DNA of 64,000 bases. It comes from Ilex aquifolium. Lineage: Eukaryota > Streptophyta > Magnoliopsida > Aquifoliales > Aquifoliaceae. Under the pieces are notes generated by a model that saw nothing but the letters and a program-made list of their open reading frames with translations, was not told the DNA's origin and ran no database searches. Position 1 is the stretch's first letter; the number at the start of each line of letters is the position of its first letter. The DNA is taken from the NCBI GenBank assembly GCA_951799425.1, contig OX637401.1, forward strand, positions 22,420,001 to 22,484,000, in the 5' to 3' direction. Below, piece by piece: positions 1-12,000 of this stretch. The position numbers and the translations under genes were made by a program.

Positions 1-358
1 TCTTTACTAATTATAAAAAAATTATATAACTAATCTCTCCTCCTAGGAGGGAGGGAGCTGTCGTGTTCCCCGAATGAATAAATAAATAAAACAGAATGAT
101 AAGGTTGAGAAGATGGAGGCAGATGTTAATAATTCTTATGATTATCTGTTTCAAGAGCAATGTTATAAAATTCAAATGAAATTTAAAAAATTATAATCCA
201 AATGCGTATTATCCTTTAGATTAATGGTTCTCGTCAATTTTTTCAGTCGGACCCACTCATCCCACAATCATCTAAGAGATGATATGTATTTGAGTTTTAA
301 TATTTGAGTTCCATTTGAATTATATAATATTTTCCTAATTTAAAAAGGGTCTCTCCTC
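1..358. other. AT-rich intergenic DNA, no feature seen
   Basis: No open frame with coding character, RNA gene or clear repeat was recognised here. Confidence 0.5.
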
Positions 359-541
359 TAAGAGCAATGCTATTGGAACATAATTTGGGAACATAATGAT
401 TTGTCACCAATGAAATGATAATAAATTCATTTAATGCTACAATGGGACCCATCATTAAATATATTTTACTATCATTTTATTGGTAACAACTCATTATATC
501 TCCAAATTATGTCCCTCATCCAATAGCATTAGTGCTCTTCT
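359..541. mobile_element. Small MITE-like inverted-repeat element
   Basis: The two ends are imperfect inverted copies. The left begins AAGAGCAATGCTATTGGAAC, and the reverse complement of the right begins AAGAGCACTAATGCTATTGG, followed on both sides by matching ACATAATTTGG. The interior is AT-rich and non-coding. No convincing target duplication was fixed, so the superfamily is left open. Confidence 0.6.
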
Positions 542-902
542 AAAGATAAAAATAAGAGGAAGTTTCGTGGAAGGATTCAAAGTTTGAAAGTTATAAGATT
601 AAATATTAATACTTTAAGTATTGGGTCTGAGAGGTTAAAGGCCCCCTCAGTGCTTGGAAGGTTTTGGTTAGGCTTGTGCCTGTCCTTTCGGGTTGTGGGA
701 GGGACTTGTCTGTAGTGTACCTTGGGACTTTTCCTTTAAAATTTGGTTGTACGATCTTCCACTTTGTTGTATATCCAACTTTTTCTATATATAAAATTTA
801 CCCTTTATTTATAATAAAAAAATCATCTCAAATTGAAATGAAAAATCAAGCTCTTAAATTCATTTTGTAATTAATTCATCTAATATGTATAAATAGACTA
901 AT

Positions 903-1413
903 TAGGGGTGGCAATTGTCTCGGATAAGTTCGTGTTCATGTCGTGTCATTTTAAATTCGTGTTGAGTACTAGTTAACGCTAATCCAACTCGTTTAACTAT
1001 TCATGTCGTGTTTGTGTTAACACATATAACCCGTGAATAAAAAATTTAATGTTCAATTTTATGTCTAAAATTTCATTATCACTTAATCGAACCTATACTC
1101 ATATTTTTTATATAAACTAAAAATTAACTTAATAAATTTAATAATAAAAATGAGTAAAAATATCTTTTTTTGTACAACAATTAGGTCACTACTATTTGTA
1201 AAATATAATAAAAATTTGACATTTTATTCTTGTAATACTACTTAAACGTATTAATCGTGTCAATTTCGTATTGTTCGTGTTTGATACTAACCTAACCCAT
1301 TTATTATTCGTGTTAATGGATCGTATTATATATGGGTTCGTATTGAGAAATAATCAATTTTAATCCGTTAATTTCGTATCGATTTCAAATCGTGTTTCAT
1401 GACACCACCCCTA
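903..1413. mobile_element. Non-autonomous hAT-type element (511 bp)
   Basis: The element is bounded by the perfect 9-bp inverted termini TAGGGGTGG and CCACCCCTA. It is flanked by an exact 8-bp duplication, AGACTAAT, at 895-902 and 1414-1421, and an 8-bp duplication is the hAT signature. The interior carries the CGTGTCGTGTTCGTG-like word family that also occurs at 21.5-22.4 kb, 60.5-62 kb and 63.5 kb, so several relatives lie in this window. It has no coding capacity. Confidence 0.85.
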
Positions 1414-1663
1414 AGACTAATGGAGAACCCATTGATAAATTATGGGATCTACTTCAATTCAGGAGTTTTGACTGCTTGCTATCCGACCCATTAGAATAAT
1501 TTTTGTATTTGGCTTTCAGGTAATAAAATAAAATCACGCCAAAGGCTGGCTGATTCATGTCTTATTGTATTTGCCCCAACAGAGTATGTAGTGGGGGATT
1601 CCAAAAAAGTGTGTAGATAAACTTATTTAAAGTTCACCTGACGGTGTTGACAGCATTCAGGTT

Positions 1664-1770
1664 TAAAAACCCATTTTGTGAAACATGGCAAAAACTCATC
1701 CTATCATATAAAACTCGGATTTACCTAACTTAATCTGAGTTTTTGCCATGTTCCACATAATGGGTTTTTA
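1664..1770. repeat. Short near-perfect hairpin (about 35-bp arms)
   Basis: The left arm at 1664-1698 and the right arm at about 1736-1770 are reverse complements apart from a few mismatches (shared core ACATGGCAAAAACTCA). They are separated by a loop of about 37 nt. It could be a tiny fold-back transposon or a small-RNA precursor. A short TATCC-rich simple repeat follows to about 1812. Confidence 0.6.
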
Positions 1771-2201
1771 ATCTATCATCCTATCTTATCCTATCCTATC
1801 ATCCTATCCTTTCATTCCATTCACATTTTAATCTTGAATCTAAAAAACAATTAATAGCGATAATTTGTAGTTAAAAAAAATAATAACCAACCAATAAATT
1901 CATTTCTAGTACGGGAAGTTTTTTTTTGGTGACGACAATCACACGAGTGGCGGAGTAATGTTATGGCCCAAGGGAGCCATGGCCTGGCCCCTTAACCTTT
2001 TGAAATTATATATTACACCTCTAAAATTATGTTTTGATCATATTTTATATATCATTCAAATTTTTGAAATTATAATTTATACATTATATTATAATCTTGA
2101 TTTTATTTTATCCTCTCGACTATTGATTAGACCATGTTTAACCATTAACTATTAAAATTGTGATATTTTGTATAAATCGTTAAATTTTGATATTGTAAAT
2201 T

Positions 2202-2220
2202 CCCCCCCCCCCCCCCCCCC
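2202..2220. repeat. Homopolymer run of 19 C
   Basis: This is an uninterrupted C tract in AT-rich intergenic DNA, and its exact length may be unreliable. The surrounding 1.95-2.25 kb resembles a decayed repeat, with ends reading GGCGGAGTAATG and CTGGCTCAACCCC. Confidence 0.7.
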
Positions 2221-2862
2221 TTCTTAAAAGAAAATTCTGGCTCAACCCCTAATCACACCAACAATGTTGATTCTCGATAGTGGGTGTAACAGTTAAACCA
2301 TATCAACATTATCACATAGTGTGACAGTTACACCACGTCCGTCAAATAATAAATAAATAAACAAATGGACGAGATGACCTAACTATTTTTACATAGAATG
2401 GTTACTATCTTACATGGAAAAGTGGTTATTTAAATTAATAGGATTTTTTTTTTAATTTTATAAGTTATCATTAGACAATTACACCATGCGACAAATTTGA
2501 TACGGTGTAACTGTCATATCCAATATTTACTCCAAGTTCTGATCTCTTGTAGTTGTAGGTCATGAAAGACTATCATGGATCACCAACAAACCGGGCCTGA
2601 CAGAATTCGACATCCTCAATTGTTATTGTAGCTCTTTTCAATGACTTTTCTGATAATGCAGATATTTTAAATTCTGCGTAATGTAATAGAAAAGGGTCAG
2701 GATACAAACAGAATTTTGACTATAAACAATAAGGAGACAATCAACACAAAGTGAGACTAGCTTCTTTGTGCGAGTGGCCATGGGAACTTTAATCAAATAA
2801 TTAATTCAATCAATAACATGATTCGACAGATGAAGAAATGCCATTAGCACAGCAATCCTTAC

Positions 2863-3012
2863 TATAAAAGATGGAAATAACACAGTAATATCATATCAAA
2901 GATCTACTCTGGTAAGGAACAGAGTTACTGTTAAGGTCTCCTTCTTCATGTCCTCCTCTGATATGCATTCATATGTTTTCCTACAGCAACTCAAGTTTTT
3001 TGTCCTCTGCAG
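2863..3012 (+). promoter_or_regulatory. TATA box and 5'-UTR intron of gene A
   Basis: TATAAAAG lies at 2863-2870, about 45 bases ahead of a conserved CTCTG/GTAAGG donor at 2911-2912. An acceptor CTCTGCAG ends at 3012, followed by 16 bases and the ATG at 3029. The duplicate gene at 51.7 kb keeps the same arrangement (TATATAAT, a GTAAAG donor, and a TTCTGCAG acceptor). This supports a real leader intron and argues against the upstream in-frame ATG at 2948, which would lie inside the intron. Confidence 0.55.
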
Positions 3013-3028
3013 GAAGTGGAATTTACTG

Positions 3029-3604
3029 ATGGCCAACACAGCAAGAACAACCTTCCTTCATCGCGGATGGACAAGCTTCTCTGGGCAGTTTCACGCTGCC
3101 TCCATCGATATGAGATTCAATCTCACAGAAGAACATCATACTTCCTCTTCACGCCATGCCATTCTCGTCTTTATTGTTCCGGTAGTCATCAACCTCATGC
3201 AGTTGAAGTCCCAAGCAAAGGACGAAACTCCATTTGAAACCCACCCCAAAACCATGTGTGTTGCCATTGCTTGTTTGCTCCTATATTGCATCTTGTCCGA
3301 AGCAGAGCTGAGATTTTCCTCTCCAATTAATGCTAGTATTGTTCGGCATGGTATGGCGTTGTTTGGTTTCTTGTCATTGGCATCTCTAACATCTACTCTG
3401 TTCCCAGACTCGGTTATGCCGGTTTCATATGTGGTATTCATCACGCTTTCAGCAGTTGGATTGCTACACTTCTTTTGCTTGACAATAATGGGGAGACCAG
3501 TAGAATCACGCCTTCCAGTTAGGCCCATGTTACGCCGCTTGACCAATTCACATGGGCATAGGGCACATGCCTTTATGAATGAGAGGGATACACTTCCAGT
3601 GTAA
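3029..3604 (+). CDS. Gene A: uncharacterised four-helix membrane protein (191 aa)
   Basis: I do not recognise this family by name. The protein starts MANTARTT and has four hydrophobic stretches at about residues 43-59, 75-92, 107-124 and 128-153. A conserved hydrophilic loop between the first two contains KDETPFETHPKT. The C-terminal tail is basic and histidine/arginine-rich (LRR..., HRAHAF). There is no signal peptide, so a small multi-pass membrane protein is the simplest reading; function is unknown. The ATG at 3029 is chosen because the duplicate gene at 51.7 kb and the decayed copy at 24.5 kb align from here, and because a 5'-UTR intron acceptor precedes it. The gene sits in a segmental duplication shared with 51.5-56.5 kb. 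Retention of an open frame in both duplicates suggests function, but expression is unproven. Confidence 0.65.
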   Translation: MANTARTTFLHRGWTSFSGQFHAASIDMRFNLTEEHHTSSSRHAILVFIVPVVINLMQLKSQAKDETPFETHPKTMCVAIACLLLYCILSEAELRFSSPINASIVRHGMALFGFLSLASLTSTLFPDSVMPVSYVVFITLSAVGLLHFFCLTIMGRPVESRLPVRPMLRRLTNSHGHRAHAFMNERDTLPV

Positions 3605-4717
3605 CCAGAAGAAATTAAGGCATCCCTGGACAAGCAAAGATGGATCTTGATATCAGATAAGCCCAAAACCAAAAGACATCTGAAAAGTGATCGGGCCTGT
3701 CAAAATAAAAGTAGTCCTAAAGTGTGTTATAAACCGTGGCAATAAGACTATGTTAGAGAACAACTATGCGCATTTCTCATCGAGTAATATGTATCAAATG
3801 TTTGATATAATGATAATATTGTAGGGATAATTGCCAAGAACTATCTCAGATTGCTGAAAAAGACCTACATGCAAACTGATACAAGAATAAAATCATCACT
3901 CCATGAAGTAAAGCGAATAGGAGAAACAGTCTAGGAAATGATGAGTCTGGCCACAAACACTAAAAATACAGCCTGAATTCCAAAATTGGGCAGGAATAGT
4001 CCATAGACACATCAAATATTCTCAATTTACCAAGTAACCTTTGTGAGTAAACGTCAGTTATTTTAGCCATTTATACAAATTGAACAGATCACCTGAACCA
4101 AGAGTTCTTATTCTCCCTTTCCTTTTTAATCTTTCTCCAACATTAAGGAACAAACTAAAGGAAAAAATATCAATATAATCTTTCGCATTCCCTCACAGTC
4201 AAAACTCTAAAATAAACAACACTACACGAGCTTTATTCTTCGGCAACTCACTTTGCAATTCGCAACCTTATAAGAACCTTATTCTCTTATGCAGCTAACA
4301 AGTAATGCTTGTACACAGACGAATCAGAAGCAGTCCAAAGGTATCTAAATTATGATTTTTACCTCCTTATCTCTGGGGATATTACACAAACCAATACAAA
4401 GGTTTGCATTTATTGCACATCGCCAACCAGGGATCCAATAAACTAAAAATTCACTCCATCCAAATGCTAACAAAACCAACTAAAAGAAGTCCTCCTATTC
4501 TACAAGATTTGATATAATACCAGGTCAAACTGTGTCGGAGCGGATTATTTGTGTTTGACAGTAACTTAATCGATTTATCATTCTTGTTAGCAGGTCATGT
4601 TATTTTCTAGTTTGCGTTAGAAACTAATCAACCCTCACTCACTCATTTTATGTCGAGTTCTTGCCATTAACCTTGTCCTGCTTGAAATTGAAAACAATAA
4701 GCAATGAACATAAAAAC

Positions 4718-5640
4718 TCAAACATTATGAAGAAAGGCTTCCCTAGACTCCTCTTCCCACTCGTCGGCAAGGGCAGGGGCAGGGGTAGGGCCAGCAATTT
4801 TTTCCTCTGTGGATACTTTTAACTACAAGTTGTAGTCTTTTTTTTTTCGATCAATTATTTTAAAATAATAAAATTACATTAAATATATCATATTTGATAC
4901 ATAAAAAATCATAACAAAAAAGGGTCAAACACGTGTATATGTTTTATACAAACAAAAAAGAGACTAATTAGAATCCTTGTATAAAAATAAAGGTTAATTA
5001 CGACCAATACAATTGACCCAATGAATTTCTTCAATATTCGCACAAATTTGTCACGAACCTAACAGGATAAAACTATACCATAAAAAGAGAGTAAAATAGA
5101 AGTCAAAACAAAAGGACCAAATCAAGATCAGCGATAGAAAAAAAGAACAAAAAATTTGTCTTACCCAATTCAAAAATATTATCTTCAAAGAATTAGCCTG
5201 AAGAGTACACCCAGAGGCAAAGACATGACTATGATTCTGCCATGGTCAGTCACCAAACAAAAAATAATTTAAGTAACATACAAGGTTGAAGATTTGAAAT
5301 CACAATAAGAAAACCAAAAATTGCAAAACATAAGACAGCATATTAAAACCAAACTTATTGCACCATCTAGATTCTAGATCCAAATTGTAACATTGGGTTC
5401 AGTCTTACTAAATCAGAGATCGAGTGAATGACTCCGCTGCTCAAATGCATATCAACCAACATGAAATGAGACGGAAGATCTCAGGCTTACCATTTAACCA
5501 CGTACTTCAGTTCATTGAAGGGGGAACCTTGTGCAATTCCTAATTCCACCATTTTGCCATGTTTTCTGTCCAATATTTAACTACATACCGCTGAACCTGC
5601 AAGAGATTTTTGGCAGCAAGTGCAACTTGACCATCAATGA
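4718..5640 (-). pseudogene. Remnant of a convergent multi-exon gene (copy 1)
   Basis: Two exon-like blocks on the minus strand are conserved with the duplicate near 53.8-55.6 kb. The last block (4806 down to 4718) follows a CCACAG acceptor and ends ESREAFLHNV-stop; copy 2 reads EFREAFLHNV-stop. An upstream block, about 5600 down to 5487, follows a CTCTTGCAG acceptor, encodes a stretch containing TENMAKWWN and ends at a GTAAGC donor. In this copy it hits a TAG where copy 2 reads through. I do not recognise the protein. The blocks look like exons of a broken gene carried along with gene A; chance conservation in a 3' UTR is the alternative. Confidence 0.35.
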
Positions 5641-5820
5641 TAAATAGAATTGTATTAAGGGTGGGTTAATCCATTTGGGACAGGTTCCCAGTGATTCCTT
5701 AATAGAAGAAATAACAAATATGACCACATTTAGTTGCAAAAAGAAACTCTAGCCACTTTCCCCTGCAGAAACTGTAGATCCCAATACTTGTCCCTTCATT
5801 ATCAAACAAGAAGAAACCAA

Positions 5821-5823
5821 AAA

Positions 5824-5854
<31 letters not shown>

Positions 5855-5856
5855 TC
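5821..5856. repeat. A-run followed by (AT)n microsatellite
   Basis: About 13 A residues run into about 12 AT dinucleotides. Confidence 0.8.
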
Positions 5857-6671
5857 CAAATAAATCAGCAGTCTTTATAAGAGAATCGCATAGTAATTAC
5901 AAGAAAGCATGCAAAGAAGAATGACAATGGCATTCCAAATTCCAAAGGGGTAATAACCTAGCGCGAGTCCATCCCATATAAATAATGTGGATGCATGTGT
6001 TCCAATTTTCATCTAGCAGGGGCTTAACACCAAAGTATCAAATCAGTCTTATGAAAACAATTTGTAAAACTATTTGCCGTAATGTGTCAACTATCAAGAA
6101 AATAGAAAAGAAAAAGCCTAATACACAAATCAACCTAACATTAGACAGTATGATAAAAATAAATTCCATATACTCAATCCATCACAATGGAAGAACATGT
6201 TCAACCTTAATTGACAGTCCATGAAAAGAAACCAGCATTTACCAAAAGAATGTACTAACTGATGAACATTTTATCTCTAAACCTGATTGAACGACTTTTT
6301 TTGTGTGTCAATAATCACATCATTTCACTTCCAACAAGAAACTAACTCATATGACTAGATTTTGAGGAAGGGAATGCCCATCCTTTCACAAACTGCAGCT
6401 TAATCGCACCAAAATTTCCACATCAATCCAATCCAGTTGGAGTTGTTTCTTGCTAAGAATCAAGAATTAAAAAAGGTTAATGGAATACTGCTTGCACTTT
6501 ATTTTTCATCAGCAGCCCAAAACTGTAGTAGTTTGAACTCTTCAAGCTCGTCACACAATGAATGTGAAGTTGTGAACAGTCTTTGAACTTCCAATCAGTC
6601 AACTTAGTCACTAGATCTGACTGCATAGCACTGAAAGCCTAGCTAAAATTGAATCAGATCTCAACCCAAAC

Positions 6672-8536
6672 TTACACCATTTTCCTCATCAGCTCTATAC
6701 TATCTGCAATGTTTGGTCCAGCAGGTCCCTACAAAACCAAGGGAAGCACAACTGCAAACAGTTTCTTCTATGTACAGAAGCATACTACCCAATAATGTAG
6801 GATGGAAATGCTTCACAACCCCATCAAAACTCTTAGAGCAAAACCAAATTTCATGCTACGTCTAGCAGCCACAAATTTCTTCGTTGTTCTTTCCACCAAT
6901 TCATCTTCTTCTCTAAGAACAACAAGCTTGAAAGCATCTGAATCTCTTGCTAAATGAGCCAAGAAACTTCCAGTCCAGTTAGCTACAGGAAGATTGGTCA
7001 TCACAAATATATGAACTAGAAGCCGGCCAATTTGTTTAAAAGGTTCTAACTTTTGTCTTAACCCCAGAAACATAGCCTTCCAGTGTTCTTGAACTGCCCA
7101 TCTAACAGTCTAAGCTCCACACAAAGAAAAGAGGTTTTAATTGTCTCAAGAGCAAACTCCTTCCCTGCACTCATGATCTCAGTTCAGGGATGAATGGGAG
7201 GAATTCAATCTTCTTGGATAAATATTCTACCTTTTGGTCTCTTGGAGCTTCATGGATATCTTGATGTCTTCCTAACAAATGAAAATTTCTTCTTCTTGAG
7301 TTGTTCATCAGGTTGCAATAAATCCAATACCCCATCTTCATTATTTTAGTATGTCTAAACTGTTGTGCAGCAATCTTTATCTAAAGAATTCAAACACTTC
7401 CTGGCACAAATAGTAGTGACCCACATTGCCTTACGCTCTCAAAGAAAGATTGTTCTACTTCTGAGCCTTTGGAGCAAAGCAAAGTCTGTCTCTATGCCAC
7501 ACCACATTAATACAAAGACTCTAAAATCTATCAACCCTAACCGCTGAAACTGACACCAATGCTGAAAGATCAATTATGTCAGCCATAGATACATACCTGC
7601 AATCACATACAGAAAATAATTGACAACCAACCTAAATCAAACTTTTTCTTTTATATATTTTAAGTTCAAAACCACCTCACTAAATCACCTTCCTTGTAAC
7701 GTAAAAATTTAAATTTTGATGCTACATTTTGGTAAATAAAACAAACCAGAACAACCCAATGTTGAACATTGTTAAAAAAAATGAACAGCTCTTGCAGCAA
7801 TTGAGAAGGGAAGACAAAGCTAATTGATGCTATGAGCAAGAAAATTATTGCAAACACAAACAAACTGAGAAGCTAATCGCGTCAGATTAAACATTGTTTC
7901 CCAGAATATTCAGGCACATGCAATATAAAACACATGCAAACACGAATGCATATGAAGATAAATTGTGGTGAAGGCACAAACACTAAAAGGACCCAATTAG
8001 AGACAAAAATCAAACATTGAGAGTTCAATAGTTACACAACGACTTGTAAAATGATTTGCACACAAGTTTAAATCTTGAGAAAATTAAGAGTCTGCTCAAT
8101 AAAATAAATGCATATATACCCATAAATTCACTTGCCTGTTACTCAAAATGAACTCAATTACATGAATCCAAACCGAAAGTCTTTGGGACTCAAAAACCTA
8201 AATTTCGGGCAACAACCAAGAGAAACCGCATGGTGATCCATAACAGAAGGGACAATTAGGGTTCAATTCAAATATGGAAGCCATTAATATAACGTTATTG
8301 AACTCGGACAACAGGTTGCTGAACCCACCGTGTGATGCATACCAGAGGAATTTTTCTCCTTTTCTCCCAAAGCTTCTATTTGAGAGCTGCATTGCAGGGT
8401 TGGTGAAATTCTGGAAATTTGGACAGAACTGGTGATTGTAGGAGATGAAGAAGAGGATAGAGAACAGGAGGACTGAAACACGGTGATTAGGTCTCTTCTT
8501 CAATCTGTTGGTTCTGTTCAAGTTCGCAGCTTCCAT
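6672..8536 (-). pseudogene. O-fucosyltransferase-like protein, decayed
   Basis: Fragments spread over 1.87 kb match, in order, the plant O-fucosyltransferase-like family (GDP-fucose protein O-fucosyltransferase fold, type II Golgi membrane proteins). The N-terminus, from the ATG at 8536, has a basic stretch and the hydrophobic anchor VSVLLFSILFFIS. It is followed by the hallmark KFLWYASHGGFSNLLSEF. Next, in other frames, come MDHHAVSLGCCPKF near 8.2 kb, DFRVFVLMWCGIETDF near 7.5 kb, a long block at 7073-6813 containing HIFVMTNLPVANWTGS and LREEDELVE, and CSCASLGFVGT then NIADSIELMRK ending at 6672. At least four frame changes plus stops separate them, beginning just after the ILMAS segment near 8265. 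The gap at 8.1-7.55 kb is probably a decayed intron. An intact copy is expected elsewhere in the genome. Confidence 0.75.
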
Positions 8537-9171
8537 TCCTTCTTATCTGAGAAGTATGAAATTTAAAAAAAAAAAAAAGTTGGGAGAAAAAATTCAGTTT
8601 ATTGTATTTTATTTTTTGCACAAAACAGTTTTTGTTCAATAAATCATTTAAAGAATTATCATTATTGTTAAATTTTAATTATATAGAATTTATTAAAATA
8701 AATTTTCACACAAAATTATATTGGTCAAACTTGTTGAATTTGTTAGATGTCAAATAGCTTCAGATGAGTTCAAATAACTCAATTGCATTGCATAATCACT
8801 CTCAGGGGCGGATCTATGTGTGGGCTGGGGGACACTAGCCCACCCTCAAATTGTTGTTCTTAATTTTATATATATGTTATTTAATTATTTGCTTTGATAT
8901 TATTTGTTGTGTCCACCTTTGAATTGGCCTTAATTTGTATATTTGTGAGATTTTTGGTTCTAAATTCGTATTTTGAAGGTAAAATTGTTTGCAGTTGACC
9001 TACAACTGATCTCATTTTGTCTAAGATTGATGATTGACTTGTTCAACTAGATTCTAGTGGAATTATTACCCTTACATCTTAAGTTTTTATTTCATAGCTT
9101 TGCAAATATAAAAAGACATCAAGATCAATTATATAAATAGATGTAATAAGCCTTTCATTTTGGTAAGAGTT
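8537..9171. other. Intergenic, no gene seen
   Basis: AT-rich DNA. A CAGGGGCGGATC word at 8803 resembles the end of a plant DNA transposon, but no partner with a target duplication was established. Confidence 0.4.
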
Positions 9172-9718
9172 GTAATTAATTTATTTTTATAGTTTTTTCT
9201 CTATACAAGACATATGTATCAACTTATGGCCTTTTTTGACTTAAAGAGTTTTTATTTATGAGATATGATGTATCGTTTTACATTTATCTTACATATCTTT
9301 ATATACGTGTGAATCGAGTGTAATTGGCAGTCGATTCTAATATGACCATTTGGTAAATAGTAATATTGTTTGGTAATAAGCTTTTTTGTTTGCATTAAAA
9401 AAAAATGACACTAGACTTTTATAAGATTTTTTTGTGGGGGGTTAAAATATTAATTATTTTTATAGTTTTTTCTTTATACAAGACATATGTATCAACTTAT
9501 GGCCTTTTTTGACTTAACGAGTCTTTATTTATGAGATATGATGTATCGTTTTACCTTTATCTTACATATCTCTATATACGTGTGAATCAAGTGTAATTGG
9601 CAGTTGACTCTAATATGACCATTTGGTAAATAGTAATATTGTTTGGTAATTAGTTTTTTCGTTTGAATTAAAAAAAAAAATTGACACTAGACTTTTATAA
9701 GATTTTTTTGCGGGCGGT
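9172..9718. repeat. Tandem duplication of about 270 bp
   Basis: Unit 1 (about 9172-9441) and unit 2 (about 9450-9718) are nearly the same. Each runs from a TTTTTATAGTTTTTTCT block through GACATATGTATCAACTTATG and TGACCATTTGGTAAATAG to GACACTAGACTTTTATAAG. About 15 substitutions separate them. They are non-coding. Confidence 0.85.
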
Positions 9719-9890
9719 TTAAATTTTAATAGAGTTTAGATTTGTGATCTACACTATTTTATTAACATACATAAAATATAGGGTCATCTTTGTGAAAACT
9801 TGTAAACTCCCACACTCTTATTTTTATATAGCAAGTAATTATTGTTGAAATACTAATATAGGTGATGAGGTATGCATGAACCCTATAGAT

Positions 9891-11846
9891 TGTAATAGTA
9901 GGAATAAATACTAGGGAAGCAAATTGATTGTGAAATTTAATTTTTGGAGGTGTTTAAGGTTGATAAGGGTAATTAAGTAAAAATATTAATTTTTTTTAGG
10001 TCAAAATAATATTATCATTGAACCTGGGAAATCCGAAAAACTTGGAATAGCCGTTTAGCACATATAGCTGTTCGGAGGAATAAAATAGTAATTTTAGTGT
10101 TTCGAGTGTAAATTTACTTTAGTTTTGAGATAAATCATAAAACTAAATGTTTTTAGATTAAAATAACATTAAAAATGAATCCGGATCGTCGAAAAACCTT
10201 AGGGTAGTCATATGGATCAAATTAGAGATTTTTAGTGGCAAAACCGTAATTTTAGAGAAAACCCAAAAATCAGCCTGTGAACAGTAACTTTCGGGGACTG
10301 CTGTGTTGAAAACACAGATTTCAATCTATTTTCTTCCATTCTTTCATTTCACTCTCACTCCAAACTTCTTAGATAAAGGAAAAAAGAAAAGGGAAGAAGA
10401 AAGTCTCTAAAGTTTGGGTTTTGCTTGGAATTATTGATTTCTAGGTAGGACTTTCTTCTGACTCTTGTTCATTGAGGCTAGGGTTTATATATATGTGTGT
10501 TTATAAATATATATATGCTTGACTAAATCATAGATATATGTTATGAAATCATTGTTTCTTGATGTCCTTGCAAATCCTATCATGTTTTGAATGAAGTTAT
10601 GGTTTGATAGCTAGCCATGAAATCCTTGTAAACTCAAAACCCTTGTTTCTTTCAAGAAATAGAGATTTTTTCTTCTTGATAGTCCTTATTCTTGATTTCA
10701 AAACTCTAGTGCTTTGTTTGAACAATAAAAATATATGTTTGATGATCTCTTACATATTTTTCTTAAAATTGCTCCGTTAGAAAAATACCTATGAAATTGG
10801 GGGTTTTTGATTTACTTGTGATTTGGGAAATTGGTTGGTATTGTATCTCTTGTGTGGATGTTTGGATGAACATGGGTGGCCGTTGACCGGATATCATAGA
10901 GTAGGTAGATGCGTTTCTTACCCCGTGTGGGTTTGAAGATTCCCTACCACTCGTAGTGGGGTTGGTGCCTTACTAGGACTAAACCACTATTCGCTCACGT
11001 GGTATCGAGGCTGAGGGTTAATATATTATTCCTGGGTTGGATCGTCCCTGCCGATGCGTCGATATATGCCCTTCCTAAAGTTGTGTATCCTTGCGAGGAT
11101 TGGGTGTGTGGGTGTGGGCCAGGATATTCTCGATGTGTTTATTCATGCGATCTCTTATATCATACCTGAGATACATTGTGGGTTATTATTTATTTTGCAA
11201 ATGGTTGGTTATAATTTATTGTGGAAAGAAGTTTATGGTGAAATTGGTTCATTGTGAGAATGATAACTGGTTGGAATTTTTATTTTTGGGAATTGGTTTT
11301 ATTTTTCATTTAATTATTGTTATTGTGTAAACTTGAGATCTATTGAAATGTCCTTATTTTCCTTCAAAAGCTATATATAATATTTGTAAAATGAGACCGA
11401 CTGTTTTATATGCTTTTGAAACCTTATTTGGGTTTGGGAGGATTTTCTTATAGAGCTTAGTGTTCACCCCCTACAAACAACATTCTTTTAAGATTTTGGT
11501 TTAGAGGAGAAACTCAGAGTTGACGAGCAGGTAGCTTGAGAAGTTCAACTTGATGGGCATGTGGACCCGGAGGGGGATGTCTAGAACTGTTCTTTTTATG
11601 TTCTAGAGTAAGAAATTCATTTTGAGACAATGTAAAGTCTAACATTTTCGTTATTCCGCTGCAAGATAATAGTTGATCTGTTTTTGGATGTAATTGTCAT
11701 AGTTGGGCATATCATTTTGGATGATGTTGTATATATTGTGGATGATGAATAGATTTCTTTTTTGTTATGAAGTCCATTTAGTTGTTCTCATGATGTGAAT
11801 GGTTTTAGATAGTAATGTCGTCCAAGGGAGATTTTGGAGCGTTACA
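9891..11846. mobile_element. Probable solo LTR or LTR remnant of a Gypsy-type element
   Basis: The stretch ends GGAGCGTTACA at 11846 and may begin TGTAATAGTAGG at 9891, giving TGTAA...TTACA ends as in many plant Gypsy LTRs. It holds LTR-like landmarks but no polyprotein fragment, primer-binding site or polypurine tract. No matching 5-bp target duplication was found, so the left boundary is uncertain. A second GGGGGCGTTACA word at about 12092-12103 may mark another LTR end. Confidence 0.4.
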
Positions 11847-11909
11847 GATCAAACTCATATGGACTGTTTTAATGTAAAAGAAAAATTATATGTAGCTATA
11901 TGAGTATGG

Positions 11910-12000
11910 ATAAATGGACCCGGTGTAGTCAATGTTTATTTATAAATGGACCTGGTGTGATCAATATTTATTCATAAATAGACCCGGTGTGGTCAATGTA
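11910..12000. repeat. Three tandem units of about 32 bp
   Basis: The consensus core is TAAATGGACCCGGTGTGGTC followed by AATGTTTATT. Units start near 11910, 11942 and 11975. Confidence 0.75.

Larger units (their letters stand above)
2860..6010. repeat. Segmental duplication, copy 1 (partner at 51.5-56.5 kb)
   Basis: Besides gene A, matching blocks continue for about 3 kb. Examples are the GACAAGCAAAGATGGATCT block just after the gene, the ACCATCTAGATT block near 5.36 kb, the CCACCATTTTGCCA block near 5.55 kb, and AATGACAATGGCATTC near 5.92 kb. Order and orientation match the second copy. Copy 2 is longer mainly because it gained two transposons, whose empty target sites are still visible here at about 5570-5580 and 5672-5682. 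Confidence 0.8.

Noticed and set aside
8198-8536. 112-aa minus-strand frame as a complete small gene
   Set aside because: It is only the N-terminal part of the O-fucosyltransferase-like pseudogene and ends in a frameshift.
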